The notes: generated by a model not told the origin, from the sequence alone. A stretch of 64,000 bases of DNA from Paracoccaceae bacterium (GCA_019911965.1 JAIOJF010000029.1:62001-126000); one strand, 5' to 3'; positions 50,805-60,117 are shown, numbered from the stretch's first letter. A program made the numbers and translations.

Positions 50805-51625
50805 AATCCTTTCTGCTTGCGATTGCTGTCGGATGCGTCGCGGTGCCAGCCTTGTCTGCGGAAAAGCTGGATTCCGAAACCGCGTTCGAGCAAAGCCAGG
50901 CAGCCATCGGCAACATGACCGGCGAGCACATGCTGCGCGACTATAGGTCGCGCGACCTGGCACTGGCCGACTTGCGCGGCAAGCCGCTGGTGGTCTCGCT
51001 GATCTTCACCTCCTGCGCCACCGTCTGTCCGATCGTCACCGACCATTTGCGCGATTCAGTCAAGGAAGCCCGCCGCGTGCTGGGCCATGACAGTTTCAAC
51101 GTCCTGACATTCGGCTTCGACGCCAGCGGCGACCGGCCCGGGCAACTGGCCGGTTTCGCCGGCACGCATCGCCTTGCGGGCATTGATGGCTGGCAGATTG
51201 CCAGTGCCGACGCGGAAACCACCGCATTGTTTCTGGCCGAACTCGGCTTTTCCTTCGCCGCCGCGGCCGGCAGTTTCGATCACGTCACCCAGACCACGAT
51301 TCTGGATGCCGATGGCCGGGTCTACCGGCAGCTTTACGGCGAGGCGTTTCCCCTGCCGGTGCTGCTGGAGCCGCTGAAAGACCTGGTGCTGGGGCGGTCC
51401 ACCCGCTCGATCGCGCCGACCGATCTTTGGGATCGCCTGACGTTCCTTTGTACGGTTTACAATCCGGCAACCGGGGCGTATCGGTTCGACTACAGTATAT
51501 TTTTCGGAGTCTTCTTCGGCGCGCTGTCACTGATCCTGATGGGTTGGGTCATCCTGCGCCTCTGGCTGGAGCGCCTGCGCGCTGCACGTGGCGGACGGCT
51601 CTCGCGGAAACATGAGGTAACATAG
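50792..51625 (+). CDS. SCO1/SenC-family copper chaperone
   Basis: Periplasmic thioredoxin-fold protein of 277 residues with a signal sequence (residues 1-23, FLLAIAVGCVAVPALSA) and an extra C-terminal membrane helix (FFGVFFGALSLILMGWVIL), giving a tethered SCO. The copper site is TSCATVCP (Cys75, Cys79) with the conserved His in FDHVTQTT. SenC is also the third gene of norSY-senC sets in Nitrosomonas. It ends on the start of the next gene (TAGTG). Confidence 0.9.
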   Translation: MGLLKSFLLAIAVGCVAVPALSAEKLDSETAFEQSQAAIGNMTGEHMLRDYRSRDLALADLRGKPLVVSLIFTSCATVCPIVTDHLRDSVKEARRVLGHDSFNVLTFGFDASGDRPGQLAGFAGTHRLAGIDGWQIASADAETTALFLAELGFSFAAAAGSFDHVTQTTILDADGRVYRQLYGEAFPLPVLLEPLKDLVLGRSTRSIAPTDLWDRLTFLCTVYNPATGAYRFDYSIFFGVFFGALSLILMGWVILRLWLERLRAARGGRLSRKHEVT

Positions 51626-53220
51626 TGACTGGACTACGTGCCGTGCTTCGGCGCGGCTTTGACCGCGCCGAGCGGGGGCTTGACCTTGCCTTCGGACCAG
51701 ACTGGAATCCGCTGGCGCATCTTGGGCCGCTTGGCTGGCTGTTGTTCTGGATCGTCACCGTCACCGGTGTCTATCTGTTCATCTTCTTCGATACCGGCGT
51801 CACCGCCGCTTATTCGTCGATCGAATGGATCAGCGGCGATCTGTGGTGGCATGCCGGGGTGGCACGCAGCCTGCACCGCTATGCCTCGGACCTGATGGTG
51901 CTGATCATGTTCGTGCACCTGATCCGCGAATTCTCGAAGGACCGCTATCGCGGCACCCGCTGGTTCTCGTGGTTCACCGGCGTGCCGGTGATCTGGTTCG
52001 TGTACCTGTCGGGCATCACCGGCTACTGGCTGGTCTGGGACCAGCTTGCGCATTACGTGGCGCTGGTCTCGACCGAGTTGCTGGACACGCTGGGCATTTT
52101 CGGCGAGCCGATTGCGCGGAATTTCCTGTCGCCGTCGCAGCTTTCGGACCGGTTCTTCACGCTGATGGTGTTCCTGCATATCGCCATCCCGCTGCTGTTG
52201 CTGTTGTTGATGTGGATCCACATCCAGCGGATATCATCGGCCCGCACCAAGCCGCCGCTGGGCCTGGGCATCATCACGGTCGCAGCACTGGTGGTCGGCT
52301 CGCTGATCCTGCCGGCGATGTCGCAAGGCCCGGCCGATCTGGCCCGCGTGCCGCAAAGCCTCGGGCTGGACTGGTTCCTGCTCAGCCTGTTCCCGGTGAT
52401 CGAATCGGTGCCGTCGGGTGTCATCTGGGGCGGCGTGGTGATCTTCACCGTGGGCCTGGCCGGCATGCCCTGGATGCCGCCAAAGCGTCAGGGCCGGGCG
52501 GCTGTGGTCAATCTTGACCATTGCAACGGTTGCGAACGCTGCGTTGCCGATTGCCCTTACAACGCAATCACGCTGGAGCCGCGCAGCGACGGTGCACCGT
52601 TCCGTTTCGAGGTTGCGGTCAATGCCGACCGCTGTGTCGCCTGTGGCATCTGCATGGGGGCCTGTCCGTCCTCGTCACCCTTCCGCCGCTCGGGCGATCT
52701 GGTGACCGGGATCGACCTGCCGGATCATTCGCTGGCGCTGCTGCGCGCGCAGGTGATCAATGCCGGCGAGGAACTGAAAGGTGCGCCGGGATCGGGCCGG
52801 GTGGTGACGCTCGCCTGCGATCACGGTGCGGCGGGTGCCTCTGCTCCCGGCCAGGTCAACGTGCCCTGCGTGGCGATGGTGCCGCCGTCGCTGATCGATT
52901 TCATTATCAGCCGCGGTATTGCCGACGGGGTTGCCGTGTCGGGCTGCGCCGAACGCGATTGCCACAACCGCTTCGGCAAGGACTGGACCGACCAGCGTTT
53001 CGCCCGCGAACGCGACCCGTACCTGAGGGCACGGGTGCCGCGCGAACGTGTGCTGACCGTCTGGGCCGGCCCGACCGAGGCCCGGCGCGCGAAAAGCGAA
53101 GTTACGGCCTTTGCCACCGGCCTTGCCGAATTGCCGGCCTATGAAAACCTGCGCCCGATCGAGGCCGAGGAAATATCGGAAGCCCGCGAGAAAGCGGCCA
53201 GGCGGAGTGCAGCGGAATGA
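51625..53220 (+). CDS. cytochrome b - bis-4Fe-4S ferredoxin - MvhD-like fusion protein
   Basis: Three-part protein of 531 residues from GTG 51625. Residues ~30-285: cytochrome b N-terminal-type membrane domain with two bis-His heme b sites (His84/His98, His185/His199). Residues ~295-350: two 4Fe-4S motifs, CNGCERCVADCP and CVACGICMGACP. Residues ~390-480: MvhD/FlpD-like iron-sulfur domain with Cys398, Cys415, Cys441 and Cys446 (VPCVAMVPPSLIDF, VAVSGCAERDCHNRFG). MvhD normally links hydrogenase to heterodisulfide reductase; a fusion to a quinone-reactive cytochrome b is unusual. It could pass electrons between a cytosolic Fe-S donor and the quinone pool or reductase. Confidence 0.87.
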   Translation: MTGLRAVLRRGFDRAERGLDLAFGPDWNPLAHLGPLGWLLFWIVTVTGVYLFIFFDTGVTAAYSSIEWISGDLWWHAGVARSLHRYASDLMVLIMFVHLIREFSKDRYRGTRWFSWFTGVPVIWFVYLSGITGYWLVWDQLAHYVALVSTELLDTLGIFGEPIARNFLSPSQLSDRFFTLMVFLHIAIPLLLLLLMWIHIQRISSARTKPPLGLGIITVAALVVGSLILPAMSQGPADLARVPQSLGLDWFLLSLFPVIESVPSGVIWGGVVIFTVGLAGMPWMPPKRQGRAAVVNLDHCNGCERCVADCPYNAITLEPRSDGAPFRFEVAVNADRCVACGICMGACPSSSPFRRSGDLVTGIDLPDHSLALLRAQVINAGEELKGAPGSGRVVTLACDHGAAGASAPGQVNVPCVAMVPPSLIDFIISRGIADGVAVSGCAERDCHNRFGKDWTDQRFARERDPYLRARVPRERVLTVWAGPTEARRAKSEVTAFATGLAELPAYENLRPIEAEEISEAREKAARRSAAE

Positions 53221-53717
53221 CCAGGCGTTGGCATCATCTGATCATGGGATCAATCCTCAGTCTCGTTGTGGTGCTTGGCGCGGCCTGGCTGTCGGCCCGC
53301 CCGTCATGGCAAAGCCTTGGCGCGGGCGACGCGCTGATCCGCCTCAGCTTCACCCAGAGCGGCGTGCGCGATTGCCGCGCCCGCACGCCCGAGGAACTGG
53401 CCGCCCTGCCGCGCAACATGCGCCGCGACGAGATTTGCGAGCGTCGCCGTGCGCCGGTCTATGTCGAAATGGATATCGACGGCGAAACCGTGTTTGCCCG
53501 GAACCTGGAGCCGACCGGCCTGTCGGGTACCGGCCCGTCGCGGATATATCATCGCTTCGAGGTGCCTGCGGGCACTTACAAACTGGCCCTGCGCCTGCGC
53601 ACCGATCCGGCCCTTCAGGGCTACACCAACGAGTTGGAACAGACCGTGACGCTGGTGCCGGGGCAAAGCCTGGCGGTTGACTACCAGTCGGAACAAGGCG
53701 GCTTCGTGCTTGAGTAA
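53217..53717 (+). CDS. membrane-anchored periplasmic protein of unknown function
   Basis: 166 residues with one N-terminal membrane segment (HLIMGSILSLVVVLGAAWLSA) and a soluble beta-rich domain. It has two cysteines (DCRAR and EICERRR) and a Tyr/Leu-rich C-terminal half (VPAGTYKLALRLRTDP, LVPGQSLAVDYQ) suggestive of an Ig-like or carboxypeptidase-regulatory-like fold. It overlaps the fusion gene by ATGA. I do not recognise a family; coupling suggests a role in assembly or docking of the reductase. Confidence 0.75.
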   Translation: MTRRWHHLIMGSILSLVVVLGAAWLSARPSWQSLGAGDALIRLSFTQSGVRDCRARTPEELAALPRNMRRDEICERRRAPVYVEMDIDGETVFARNLEPTGLSGTGPSRIYHRFEVPAGTYKLALRLRTDPALQGYTNELEQTVTLVPGQSLAVDYQSEQGGFVLE

Positions 53718-53750
53718 TCCCGGCCAGCGAACCGCGACAAAGGAACGAAC

Positions 53751-54158
53751 ATGACATTGCTGCAATGGAGACCAGAATTCAGCGTCGGAGACCCGGCGGT
53801 GGATCACGAACACAAAGAACTGATCGACCTGGTGAACGACGCCGCCTCGGCGCTTCTGAAAGACCAGCCCGAGGCCGAGATTGACCGGGCCTTCGGTGAC
53901 CTTTTACGCGCGATCTCATCGCATTTCGCGCATGAGGAACGCCAGATGCGGGTGGCCCGCTACGATCAGATCGACATCCACAAGGATGACCACGAGGCGC
54001 TGATCGACTCGTTGCGCGACATCATGGACGCCGAGCGCGGCGATCTGTCAAAAACCGCCGAGCGGCTGGCGAAGGTGCTGGGCGACTGGTTTACCGGGCA
54101 TTTCGCATCGCATGACGCGCGGCTGCACAAGCAGCTTGGCCCGCATTCCCACGACTAA
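53751..54158 (+). CDS. bacteriohemerythrin
   Basis: Non-heme di-iron O2/NO-binding protein of 135 residues. The ligand pattern is complete: VDHEHKELIDLV (His21), HFAHEE (His58, Glu62), IHKDDHEALID (His77, His81) and HFASHDARL (His117, Asp122). No signal peptide, so cytoplasmic. AAGGAACGAAC precedes the ATG. As last gene of the reductase operon it could scavenge or deliver NO or O2. Confidence 0.9.
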   Translation: MTLLQWRPEFSVGDPAVDHEHKELIDLVNDAASALLKDQPEAEIDRAFGDLLRAISSHFAHEERQMRVARYDQIDIHKDDHEALIDSLRDIMDAERGDLSKTAERLAKVLGDWFTGHFASHDARLHKQLGPHSHD

Positions 54159-54179
54159 CGAAACGCCTCAGAACCCGTA

Positions 54180-54202
54180 GGGTACGCATTCATTGCGCAC
54201 CC
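54180..54202. terminator. terminator-like hairpin between convergent genes
   Basis: GGGTACGC (54180-54187) pairs with GCGCACCC (54195-54202) with one mismatch around the loop ATTCATT. A short T-run follows about 14 bases later on the plus strand. It lies between the hemerythrin gene and the convergent acyl-CoA dehydrogenase. Confidence 0.4.
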
Positions 54203-54231
54203 TCCCGGCGCACCCCATTTTTGCATCCCTG

Positions 54232-55386
54232 TCACCGCCGCCCCGGCGCGATCCCCATCAGCTTGCAGATGATCCCCTGCATCACCTCGTCAGCACCGCC
54301 GCCGATCGAGGCCAGCCTCAGGTCGCGGTACAGCCGGTTGATCAGCGTTTCCTCGACATAGCCCATGCCGCCCCAGAATTGCAGGCAGGCATCGGGCAGG
54401 CTACGCGCCAGCCGCCCAGCCTTCAGCTTGGCCATCGAGGCCAGCAGCGTCACGTCCTCGCCCGCGACATAGGCCTCGGTGGCGCGGTAGACCAATGCGC
54501 GCAGCGCCTCCACCTCGGTCTGCAATTCGGCAAGCTGGAAATGCACCACCTGGTGATCCAGCACCGAACGGCCGAAAATATGCCGGTCCCTGGTATAGTC
54601 GATCGTGGCGGAAACGCACAATTCCAGCCCCTTGATGCTCATCGCCGCGCCAAACAGCCGTTCCTCCTGAAACTGCTGCATCTGATAGGTGAAGCCGCGC
54701 CCTTCAGCGCCGATCCGGTAGCGTTGCGGCACCCGCACATCCTCGAAAAACACCGGCGCGGTGTCCGAGGATCGCATGCCGATCTTTTGCAGGCGTGCGC
54801 CGGTGGAAACCCCCCTGGTGGCGGATGGCACGATGATCAGCGACTTGTTGCCATGCTGATCGCCGTCGCCGGTATTGGCCAGCAGGCAGAAGAAATCGCA
54901 TTGCGTGGAATTGGTGATCCACATCTTCTGGCCGTTGATGATGTAATCGTCGCCATCGACAACCGCCCGCGTGCGGATTGCCGCCACGTCCGATCCGGCC
55001 TGCGGTTCACTGACCGCGATGGAGGCCACCATCGCACCGGCAATTGCCGGGGCCAGAAATTCGCGGCGCAACTCGTCCGAACCGTAGCGCGCCAGCGCCG
55101 GGATGGCCATGTTGGAATGCGCCCCCACCGCCATTCCGATACCGCCGGAATGCGAGGCACCGATTTCTTCGGCTAAGATGGCCTCATAGCTGTAATCAAG
55201 GCCCAGCCCGCCGAACTCGACCGGCCGCGAAATCCCCAGCAGGCCCAGATCGCCAAGCTTGCGGAATATCTCGTGCAAGGGCGCGATGCCGGCGGCCTCC
55301 CAGTCATCGGCATGGGGGTTGATCTCGGTTTCGACAAAGCGGCGGATGGTGGCGCGCAAATCGCGGTGTTCCGGGGTGTCCAGCAT
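54232..55386 (-). CDS. acyl-CoA dehydrogenase
   Basis: Flavoprotein of 384 residues. AVSEPQAGSDVAAIRT is the FAD loop, KMWITNSTQCDFFCLL follows, and the C-terminus has FWGGMGYVEETLINRLYRD and GGGADEVMQGIICKLMGI. These details fit the citronellyl/isovaleryl-like or long branched-chain clade, but not decisively. GAGGACGAC precedes ATG 55386. It stands alone, divergent from an aromatic monooxygenase gene; the 195 bases between them show no clear promoter or operator. Confidence 0.9.
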   Translation of the reverse strand: MLDTPEHRDLRATIRRFVETEINPHADDWEAAGIAPLHEIFRKLGDLGLLGISRPVEFGGLGLDYSYEAILAEEIGASHSGGIGMAVGAHSNMAIPALARYGSDELRREFLAPAIAGAMVASIAVSEPQAGSDVAAIRTRAVVDGDDYIINGQKMWITNSTQCDFFCLLANTGDGDQHGNKSLIIVPSATRGVSTGARLQKIGMRSSDTAPVFFEDVRVPQRYRIGAEGRGFTYQMQQFQEERLFGAAMSIKGLELCVSATIDYTRDRHIFGRSVLDHQVVHFQLAELQTEVEALRALVYRATEAYVAGEDVTLLASMAKLKAGRLARSLPDACLQFWGGMGYVEETLINRLYRDLRLASIGGGADEVMQGIICKLMGIAPGRR

Positions 55387-55581
55387 GTCGTCCTCGTGAA
55401 ATGGGGCTGACCAAGGCTAACGGATTTCCGACCCGCCACGCAAATGCCGCGACGCGGGCGGCGGCGGTAACGTAGGGTCACATCGGGCGGTTCGCGAAGT
55501 AATTCCGGGCTGGCAATGGGGCAGGATAGCCCGCATATTTCGCGTGTCACGACTTGCATGAACAGGCGCGGAGGTATCCAG

Positions 55582-57504
55582 ATGCAGTTTCATCTGAACG
55601 GATTTCAGACCGGCGATCCCGATCTTCATCCGGAAGCGAACCAGCCTGCGGGTCCGGCGGATCATGTCGATGTCCTGATCGTTGGCAGCGGCCCTGCCGG
55701 GCTGACGCTGGCCGCGCAACTGGCGGCCTTTCCAGCCATCCGCACCCGCATCATCGAACAGCGCGATGGCCCCTTGCTGCTGGGCCAGGCCGATGGCGTC
55801 GCCTGCCGGTCGGTGGAAATGATGAACGCCTTCGGCTTTGCCGAGCGCCTGTTGCGCGAGGCCTACTGGGTCAACGAAACCACCTTCTGGGGGCCGGACC
55901 AGGCCGACCCGAGCCGCATCACGCGCACCGGCATCATCCAGGATACCGAGGACGGCCTGTCGGAATTTCCGCATGTCATCCTGAACCAGGCGCGGGTGCA
56001 TGATTTCTACCTTGATGTCATGCGCAAATCGCCAACCCGGCTGGAGGTCGACTATTCCCGCCGCCTGCTCGGGCTGGAGGTGCTGCCGCCGGACCAGGCC
56101 GGCCCGCTCGATCACGCCGTCACCGCCCGCATCGAACGCCTTGATCGCGGCCATGAAGGCGAGGTCGAGGTGATCCGCGCCCGCTACGTCGTCGGCTGCG
56201 ACGGGGCGCGCAGCATGGTCAGGAAATCCATCGGGCGCGAATTGGTCGGGGATGCCGCCAACAAGGCCTGGGGGGTGATGGATGTGCTTTACCGCACCGA
56301 TTTCCCCGATATCCGCAAGAAATCCATGATCCAGTCCGCCGATCAGGGCTCCATCGTGCTGATCCCGCGCGAGGGCGGCTATGTCACGCGGATCTATATC
56401 GAGATGGACAATCTCGGCAAGGACGAGCGCGTTGCCGGGCGCAATATCGGCATCGAGCAACTGGCGGCGGCGGTCAACCGGGTGCTGCATCCCTATTCGA
56501 TCGAGGTCCGCGATGTTGCCTGGTGGTCGGTTTACGAGATCGGCCAGCGCCTGACCGACAAGTTCGACGATGTCCCCGAGGCGGATATTGCCACCCGGAT
56601 GCCGCATGTCTTTATCGCCGGGGATGCCTGCCACACCCACTCGCCCAAGGCGGGGCAGGGGATGAACGTGTCGATGCGCGACACTTTCAATCTGGGCTGG
56701 AAACTGGCGGCGGTGCTTCAGGGGCGGTCGGATGCGTCATTGCTGCACAGCTATTCCGCCGAACGCCAGGGCGTTGCCAAGATGCTGATCGATTTTGATC
56801 GCGAATGGGCTGCGATCATCTCGGCCAGGCCGAAAGTCGGCGACAAGGGCGCAACCGGGGGGCTGAGTGCGGCGGAAATCCGCGATTACTGGATCCGGCA
56901 TGGCCGCTATACTGCGGGAACCGCGATCCGGTATGCGCCTTCGGTGATTACCGGCACTGGCGAGCATCAGCATCTGGCGACCGGGTTTGAAATCGGGATG
57001 CGGTTTCATTCCGCGCCGGTGATCCGTCTGGCCGATGCCAAGCCGGTGCATCTGGGTCATGTGGTGCAGGCCGATGGCCGCTGGCGGCTGTTTGCCTTTG
57101 GCGATGCCGCCGATCCTGCCGGGCCGTCAGCCATCCGCGCCCTGTGCTACTGGCTGGCCGGTGATCCGGCCTCGCCCTTGCGCAGATACACGCCCAAAGG
57201 GGCCGATCCGGATGCGGTGATCGATCTGCGCGCGATTTTCCAGCAAGGCCACCGCGAGCTTGAAATCGGCGATATGCCCGCGCTTTTGCTGCCGGAAAAG
57301 GGGTGCTTCGGCGTGGTGGATTACGAAAAGATGTTCTGCCCCGATCTGAAGTCAGGCCAGGACATTTTCCAGATGCGCGGCATCGACCGCGATCAGGGCT
57401 GCATGGTGATCGTACGCCCCGATCAGCATGTCGGGCATGTCCTGCCGCTGGACGGCTATGGCAATCTGGCCGATTTCTTCGCCGGGATCATGCTGGACAC
57501 CTGA
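55582..57504 (+). CDS. FAD-dependent aromatic monooxygenase (phenol 2-monooxygenase / 3-hydroxybenzoate 4-monooxygenase family)
   Basis: Group A flavoprotein hydroxylase of 640 residues. VDVLIVGSGPAGLTLA (FAD ADP loop), VGCDGARSMVRK (DG motif) and FIAGDACHTHSPKAGQGMN (GD motif) are in order; the C-terminal ~170 residues form the thioredoxin-like dimerisation domain of phenol hydroxylases. Length equals MobA-type 3-hydroxybenzoate 4-hydroxylase (~640). ATG 55582 has GGAGGTATCCAG directly upstream; the frame opens at 55516 without support. It would hydroxylate a phenol or hydroxybenzoate using NADPH and O2, in line with the aromatic genes elsewhere here. Confidence 0.88.
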   Translation: MQFHLNGFQTGDPDLHPEANQPAGPADHVDVLIVGSGPAGLTLAAQLAAFPAIRTRIIEQRDGPLLLGQADGVACRSVEMMNAFGFAERLLREAYWVNETTFWGPDQADPSRITRTGIIQDTEDGLSEFPHVILNQARVHDFYLDVMRKSPTRLEVDYSRRLLGLEVLPPDQAGPLDHAVTARIERLDRGHEGEVEVIRARYVVGCDGARSMVRKSIGRELVGDAANKAWGVMDVLYRTDFPDIRKKSMIQSADQGSIVLIPREGGYVTRIYIEMDNLGKDERVAGRNIGIEQLAAAVNRVLHPYSIEVRDVAWWSVYEIGQRLTDKFDDVPEADIATRMPHVFIAGDACHTHSPKAGQGMNVSMRDTFNLGWKLAAVLQGRSDASLLHSYSAERQGVAKMLIDFDREWAAIISARPKVGDKGATGGLSAAEIRDYWIRHGRYTAGTAIRYAPSVITGTGEHQHLATGFEIGMRFHSAPVIRLADAKPVHLGHVVQADGRWRLFAFGDAADPAGPSAIRALCYWLAGDPASPLRRYTPKGADPDAVIDLRAIFQQGHRELEIGDMPALLLPEKGCFGVVDYEKMFCPDLKSGQDIFQMRGIDRDQGCMVIVRPDQHVGHVLPLDGYGNLADFFAGIMLDT

Positions 57505-57599
57505 GCGCCGCCGCGCACCCCTTGCAGGTGTTCAGGCGTTCGGCTAGATGGCGTGTTTCAGGTTTCACACATGCGAACCCGTTATGGAGGGACGTTCAG

Positions 57600-58976
57600 A
57601 TGGCTACGAAATCCGCAAAATCCGCCGCCAGGCCCAAAGCCGCGAAGAAATCCGCGCCCGCGCCGCATCTGCCGAACGATCCCCAGACCAATGCCGCCCT
57701 TCTGGCGCGGCGCATGGCGGCGGTGCCGCAGGGTGTCGCCTCGGCGGCACCGGTCTTTGCCGGCCGGGCCGAGAATGCCGAATTGTGGGATGTCGAAGGC
57801 AACCGCTACATTGATTTCGCCGGTGGCATCGCGGTTCTGAATACCGGCCATCGCCATCCCAAGGTGATCGCAGCCGCCAAGGCGCAGGAAGACCTGTTCA
57901 CCCATACCAGTTTCCAGGTGGTCCCCTATGAGCCTTACATCGCGCTGGCCGAGCGGCTGAACGCGCTGGCCCCGGGCGATGCGCCGAAAAAGACCCTGCT
58001 GGTGACCACAGGTGCCGAAGCGGTGGAAAACGCCGTCAAGATCGCGCGCGCGGCAACCGGTCGGTCCGGCGTGATCGCCTTTACCGGTGCCTATCATGGC
58101 CGCACCCTGCTGACACTGGGCCTGACCGGCAAGATTTCGCCCTACAAGAAAGCGGTCGGACCCTTCCCGCCCGAAGTTTTCCGCGCGCCCTTCCCCAGCC
58201 TGCGCGACGGCATCACGGTTGAAGACGCGCTGACCGGCCTCAACAACCTGTTCCTGACCGATGCCCAGCCCGAACGCGTGGCCGCGATCATCATCGAGCC
58301 GGTCCTGGGCGAGGGCGGTTATATCCCTGTCCCGGTCGAAATGCTGCGGGCCTTGCGCGAGATCTGCGACAAGCACGGCATCCTTCTGATCGCCGACGAG
58401 ATTCAATCGGGCTTCGGGCGCACCGGGGCCTGGTTCGCGATCGAGCATTCCGGCGTCGTGCCCGACCTGATCACCGTGGCCAAAAGCATGGCGGGCGGCT
58501 ATCCGCTGGCCGGTGTGATCGGGCGCGCCGATATCATGGATGCGCTGCAACCGGGTGGCCTGGGTGGGACTTACGGCGGCAACCCGGTGGCCTGTGCGGC
58601 GGCGCTGGCGGCGATTGACGCCATCGAATCCGAAGGGCTGCTGGAACGCTCGACCGCGCTCGGCGCCTATTTCCGCAGCCGTTTTGCCGAGATCGGCGCA
58701 CGGGTTTCGCCCAACCGGATGTGGGACATTCGCGGCACCGGCGCGATGATCGCGGTCGAGTTCGTCACCGATTTCGCCTCGGCGACCCCGGATGCGGCAC
58801 TGACCAAGGCGCTGTGCACCCATGCACTGTCGCGCGGGCTGATCCTGCTGGCCTGCGGCATGCACGGCAACGCCTTGCGCATCATGGTGCCCCTGACCGC
58901 GTCGGACGCGCTGATTGACGAGGGTCTTGCCATATTCGAGGCCGCTTTGGCCGACGCCGTGGCCGAAATCGGCTGA
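57600..58976 (+). CDS. gabT: class III aminotransferase, 4-aminobutyrate transaminase-like
   Basis: PLP-dependent omega-transaminase of 458 residues. [20 protein letters not shown], the Asp266 motif [15 protein letters not shown] and the Schiff-base Lys295 ([14 protein letters not shown]) are intact, and overall sequence fits GabT. An N-terminal extension of ~22 residues rich in Lys and Ala ([18 protein letters not shown]) precedes the fold. GGAGGGACGTTCAG supports ATG 57600. A hairpin at 59008-59033 separates it from the next gene, so a link to the decarboxylase cluster is possible but not shown. Confidence 0.88.
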   Translation: MATKSAKSAARPKAAKKSAPAPHLPNDPQTNAALLARRMAAVPQGVASAAPVFAGRAENAELWDVEGNRYIDFAGGIAVLNTGHRHPKVIAAAKAQEDLFTHTSFQVVPYEPYIALAERLNALAPGDAPKKTLLVTTGAEAVENAVKIARAATGRSGVIAFTGAYHGRTLLTLGLTGKISPYKKAVGPFPPEVFRAPFPSLRDGITVEDALTGLNNLFLTDAQPERVAAIIIEPVLGEGGYIPVPVEMLRALREICDKHGILLIADEIQSGFGRTGAWFAIEHSGVVPDLITVAKSMAGGYPLAGVIGRADIMDALQPGGLGGTYGGNPVACAAALAAIDAIESEGLLERSTALGAYFRSRFAEIGARVSPNRMWDIRGTGAMIAVEFVTDFASATPDAALTKALCTHALSRGLILLACGMHGNALRIMVPLTASDALIDEGLAIFEAALADAVAEIG

Positions 58977-59007
58977 GCCATACCGGCGAAATCCCGTAAC
59001 GATTATT

Positions 59008-59033
59008 TGCGCCCGGCACCCTGGTCGGGCGCA
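59008..59033 (+). terminator. terminator-like hairpin after gabT
   Basis: TGCGCCCG (59008-59015) and CGGGCGCA (59026-59033) are exact 8-bp arms around a 10-base loop, 31 bases after the gabT stop. No T-tract follows directly. Confidence 0.45.
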
Positions 59034-59139
59034 GATCACCTGTTTCCGTTCCCGCCGCAAGCGCGTAAGGTCAAGGGAACGCGGCGATTATCACTCACAA
59101 GTCGCGGCAATAGTTGCGCCTGGACGGAGACCAGACAAG

Positions 59140-60117
59140 ATGACCCCTTTCGCGATTACCGGCGTGCAGATGTATGTGAATGCCCTGCATTCCAACGTCG
59201 AAGGCATGATCCAGCGTATCGACATCCTGATGGCGCGGTTTCCCTGGACGCAGATGGTATTGTTCAGCGAACTGGCCCCGTTCGGCCCCCTGCCGCGCTT
59301 TGCCCAGCCATTCGAGAATGAAACGGTCGAGTCGTTTCAGGCCGCCGCGATCAAGCACAAGATCTGGCTGATCCCCGGCTCGATGTTTGAAAAGACGCCC
59401 GAGGGGCTGATCTACAACACCTCGGTCGTGATCAACCCCGAAGGCGAGATCGTCAGCCGTTATCGCAAGATGTTCCCGTTCCGCCCGTATGAAACCGGAA
59501 TCGAGGCGGGCACCGAGTTTTGCGTGTTCGATGTGCCCGAGGTCGGCCGTTTCGGCCTGTCGATCTGCTATGACATCTGGTTCCCGGAAACTACGCGGCA
59601 ATTGACCAGCATGGGGGCCGAGGTGCTGCTGCATCCGGTCCTGACCGGCACCACCGACCGCGACGCCGAATTGTCGATCGCGCGGGCAACCGCGGCGCAG
59701 TTCCAGTGCTATGTGTTCGATGTGAACGGGCTTGGCGCCGGCGGCGTCGGCAAATCCTGCGTGATTGATCCGGCAGCCACCGTGCTGCACCAATCCGCCG
59801 GGCAGGAAGATACCTTCCCGATCGAGATCGACCTGTCGATGGTGCGCCGCCAGCGCGAGACCGGCATGAAGGGACTGGGCCAGGTGCTGAAAAGTTTCCG
59901 CGACCGTTCGGTCGATTTTCCGGCCTATGACCGGGCCTCCGGCTCGGATGCCTATCTGCATTCGCTGGGGCCGCTGGAACTGCCGAAACAGGGTTCGCGG
60001 GCCGGTCTTCGGCTGGACGGGCCGGATGCCATGCGCCCCGGAACCTTTTCCGCGGCCGAATTCAAACCGGGCGGCGCGACCGTGACGCCCATCAAGGAAA
60101 CGATTTCCAGCGGCTGA
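59140..60117 (+). CDS. carbon-nitrogen hydrolase (nitrilase superfamily amidase)
   Basis: Amidase/nitrilase-fold enzyme of 325 residues. The catalytic triad is Glu44 (FSELAPFG), Lys110 (RYRKMFPF) and Cys143 (SICYDIWFPE). The fold ends near residue 265; a ~60-residue C-terminal tail contains PKQGSRAGLRLDGPD. Family members hydrolyse amides, carbamoyl-amines or nitriles (e.g. N-carbamoylputrescine), but the EXXXFG and active-site surroundings do not name a substrate. The start is ATG 59140. It precedes a basic amino-acid decarboxylase gene by 74 bases. Confidence 0.85.
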   Translation: MTPFAITGVQMYVNALHSNVEGMIQRIDILMARFPWTQMVLFSELAPFGPLPRFAQPFENETVESFQAAAIKHKIWLIPGSMFEKTPEGLIYNTSVVINPEGEIVSRYRKMFPFRPYETGIEAGTEFCVFDVPEVGRFGLSICYDIWFPETTRQLTSMGAEVLLHPVLTGTTDRDAELSIARATAAQFQCYVFDVNGLGAGGVGKSCVIDPAATVLHQSAGQEDTFPIEIDLSMVRRQRETGMKGLGQVLKSFRDRSVDFPAYDRASGSDAYLHSLGPLELPKQGSRAGLRLDGPDAMRPGTFSAAEFKPGGATVTPIKETISSG

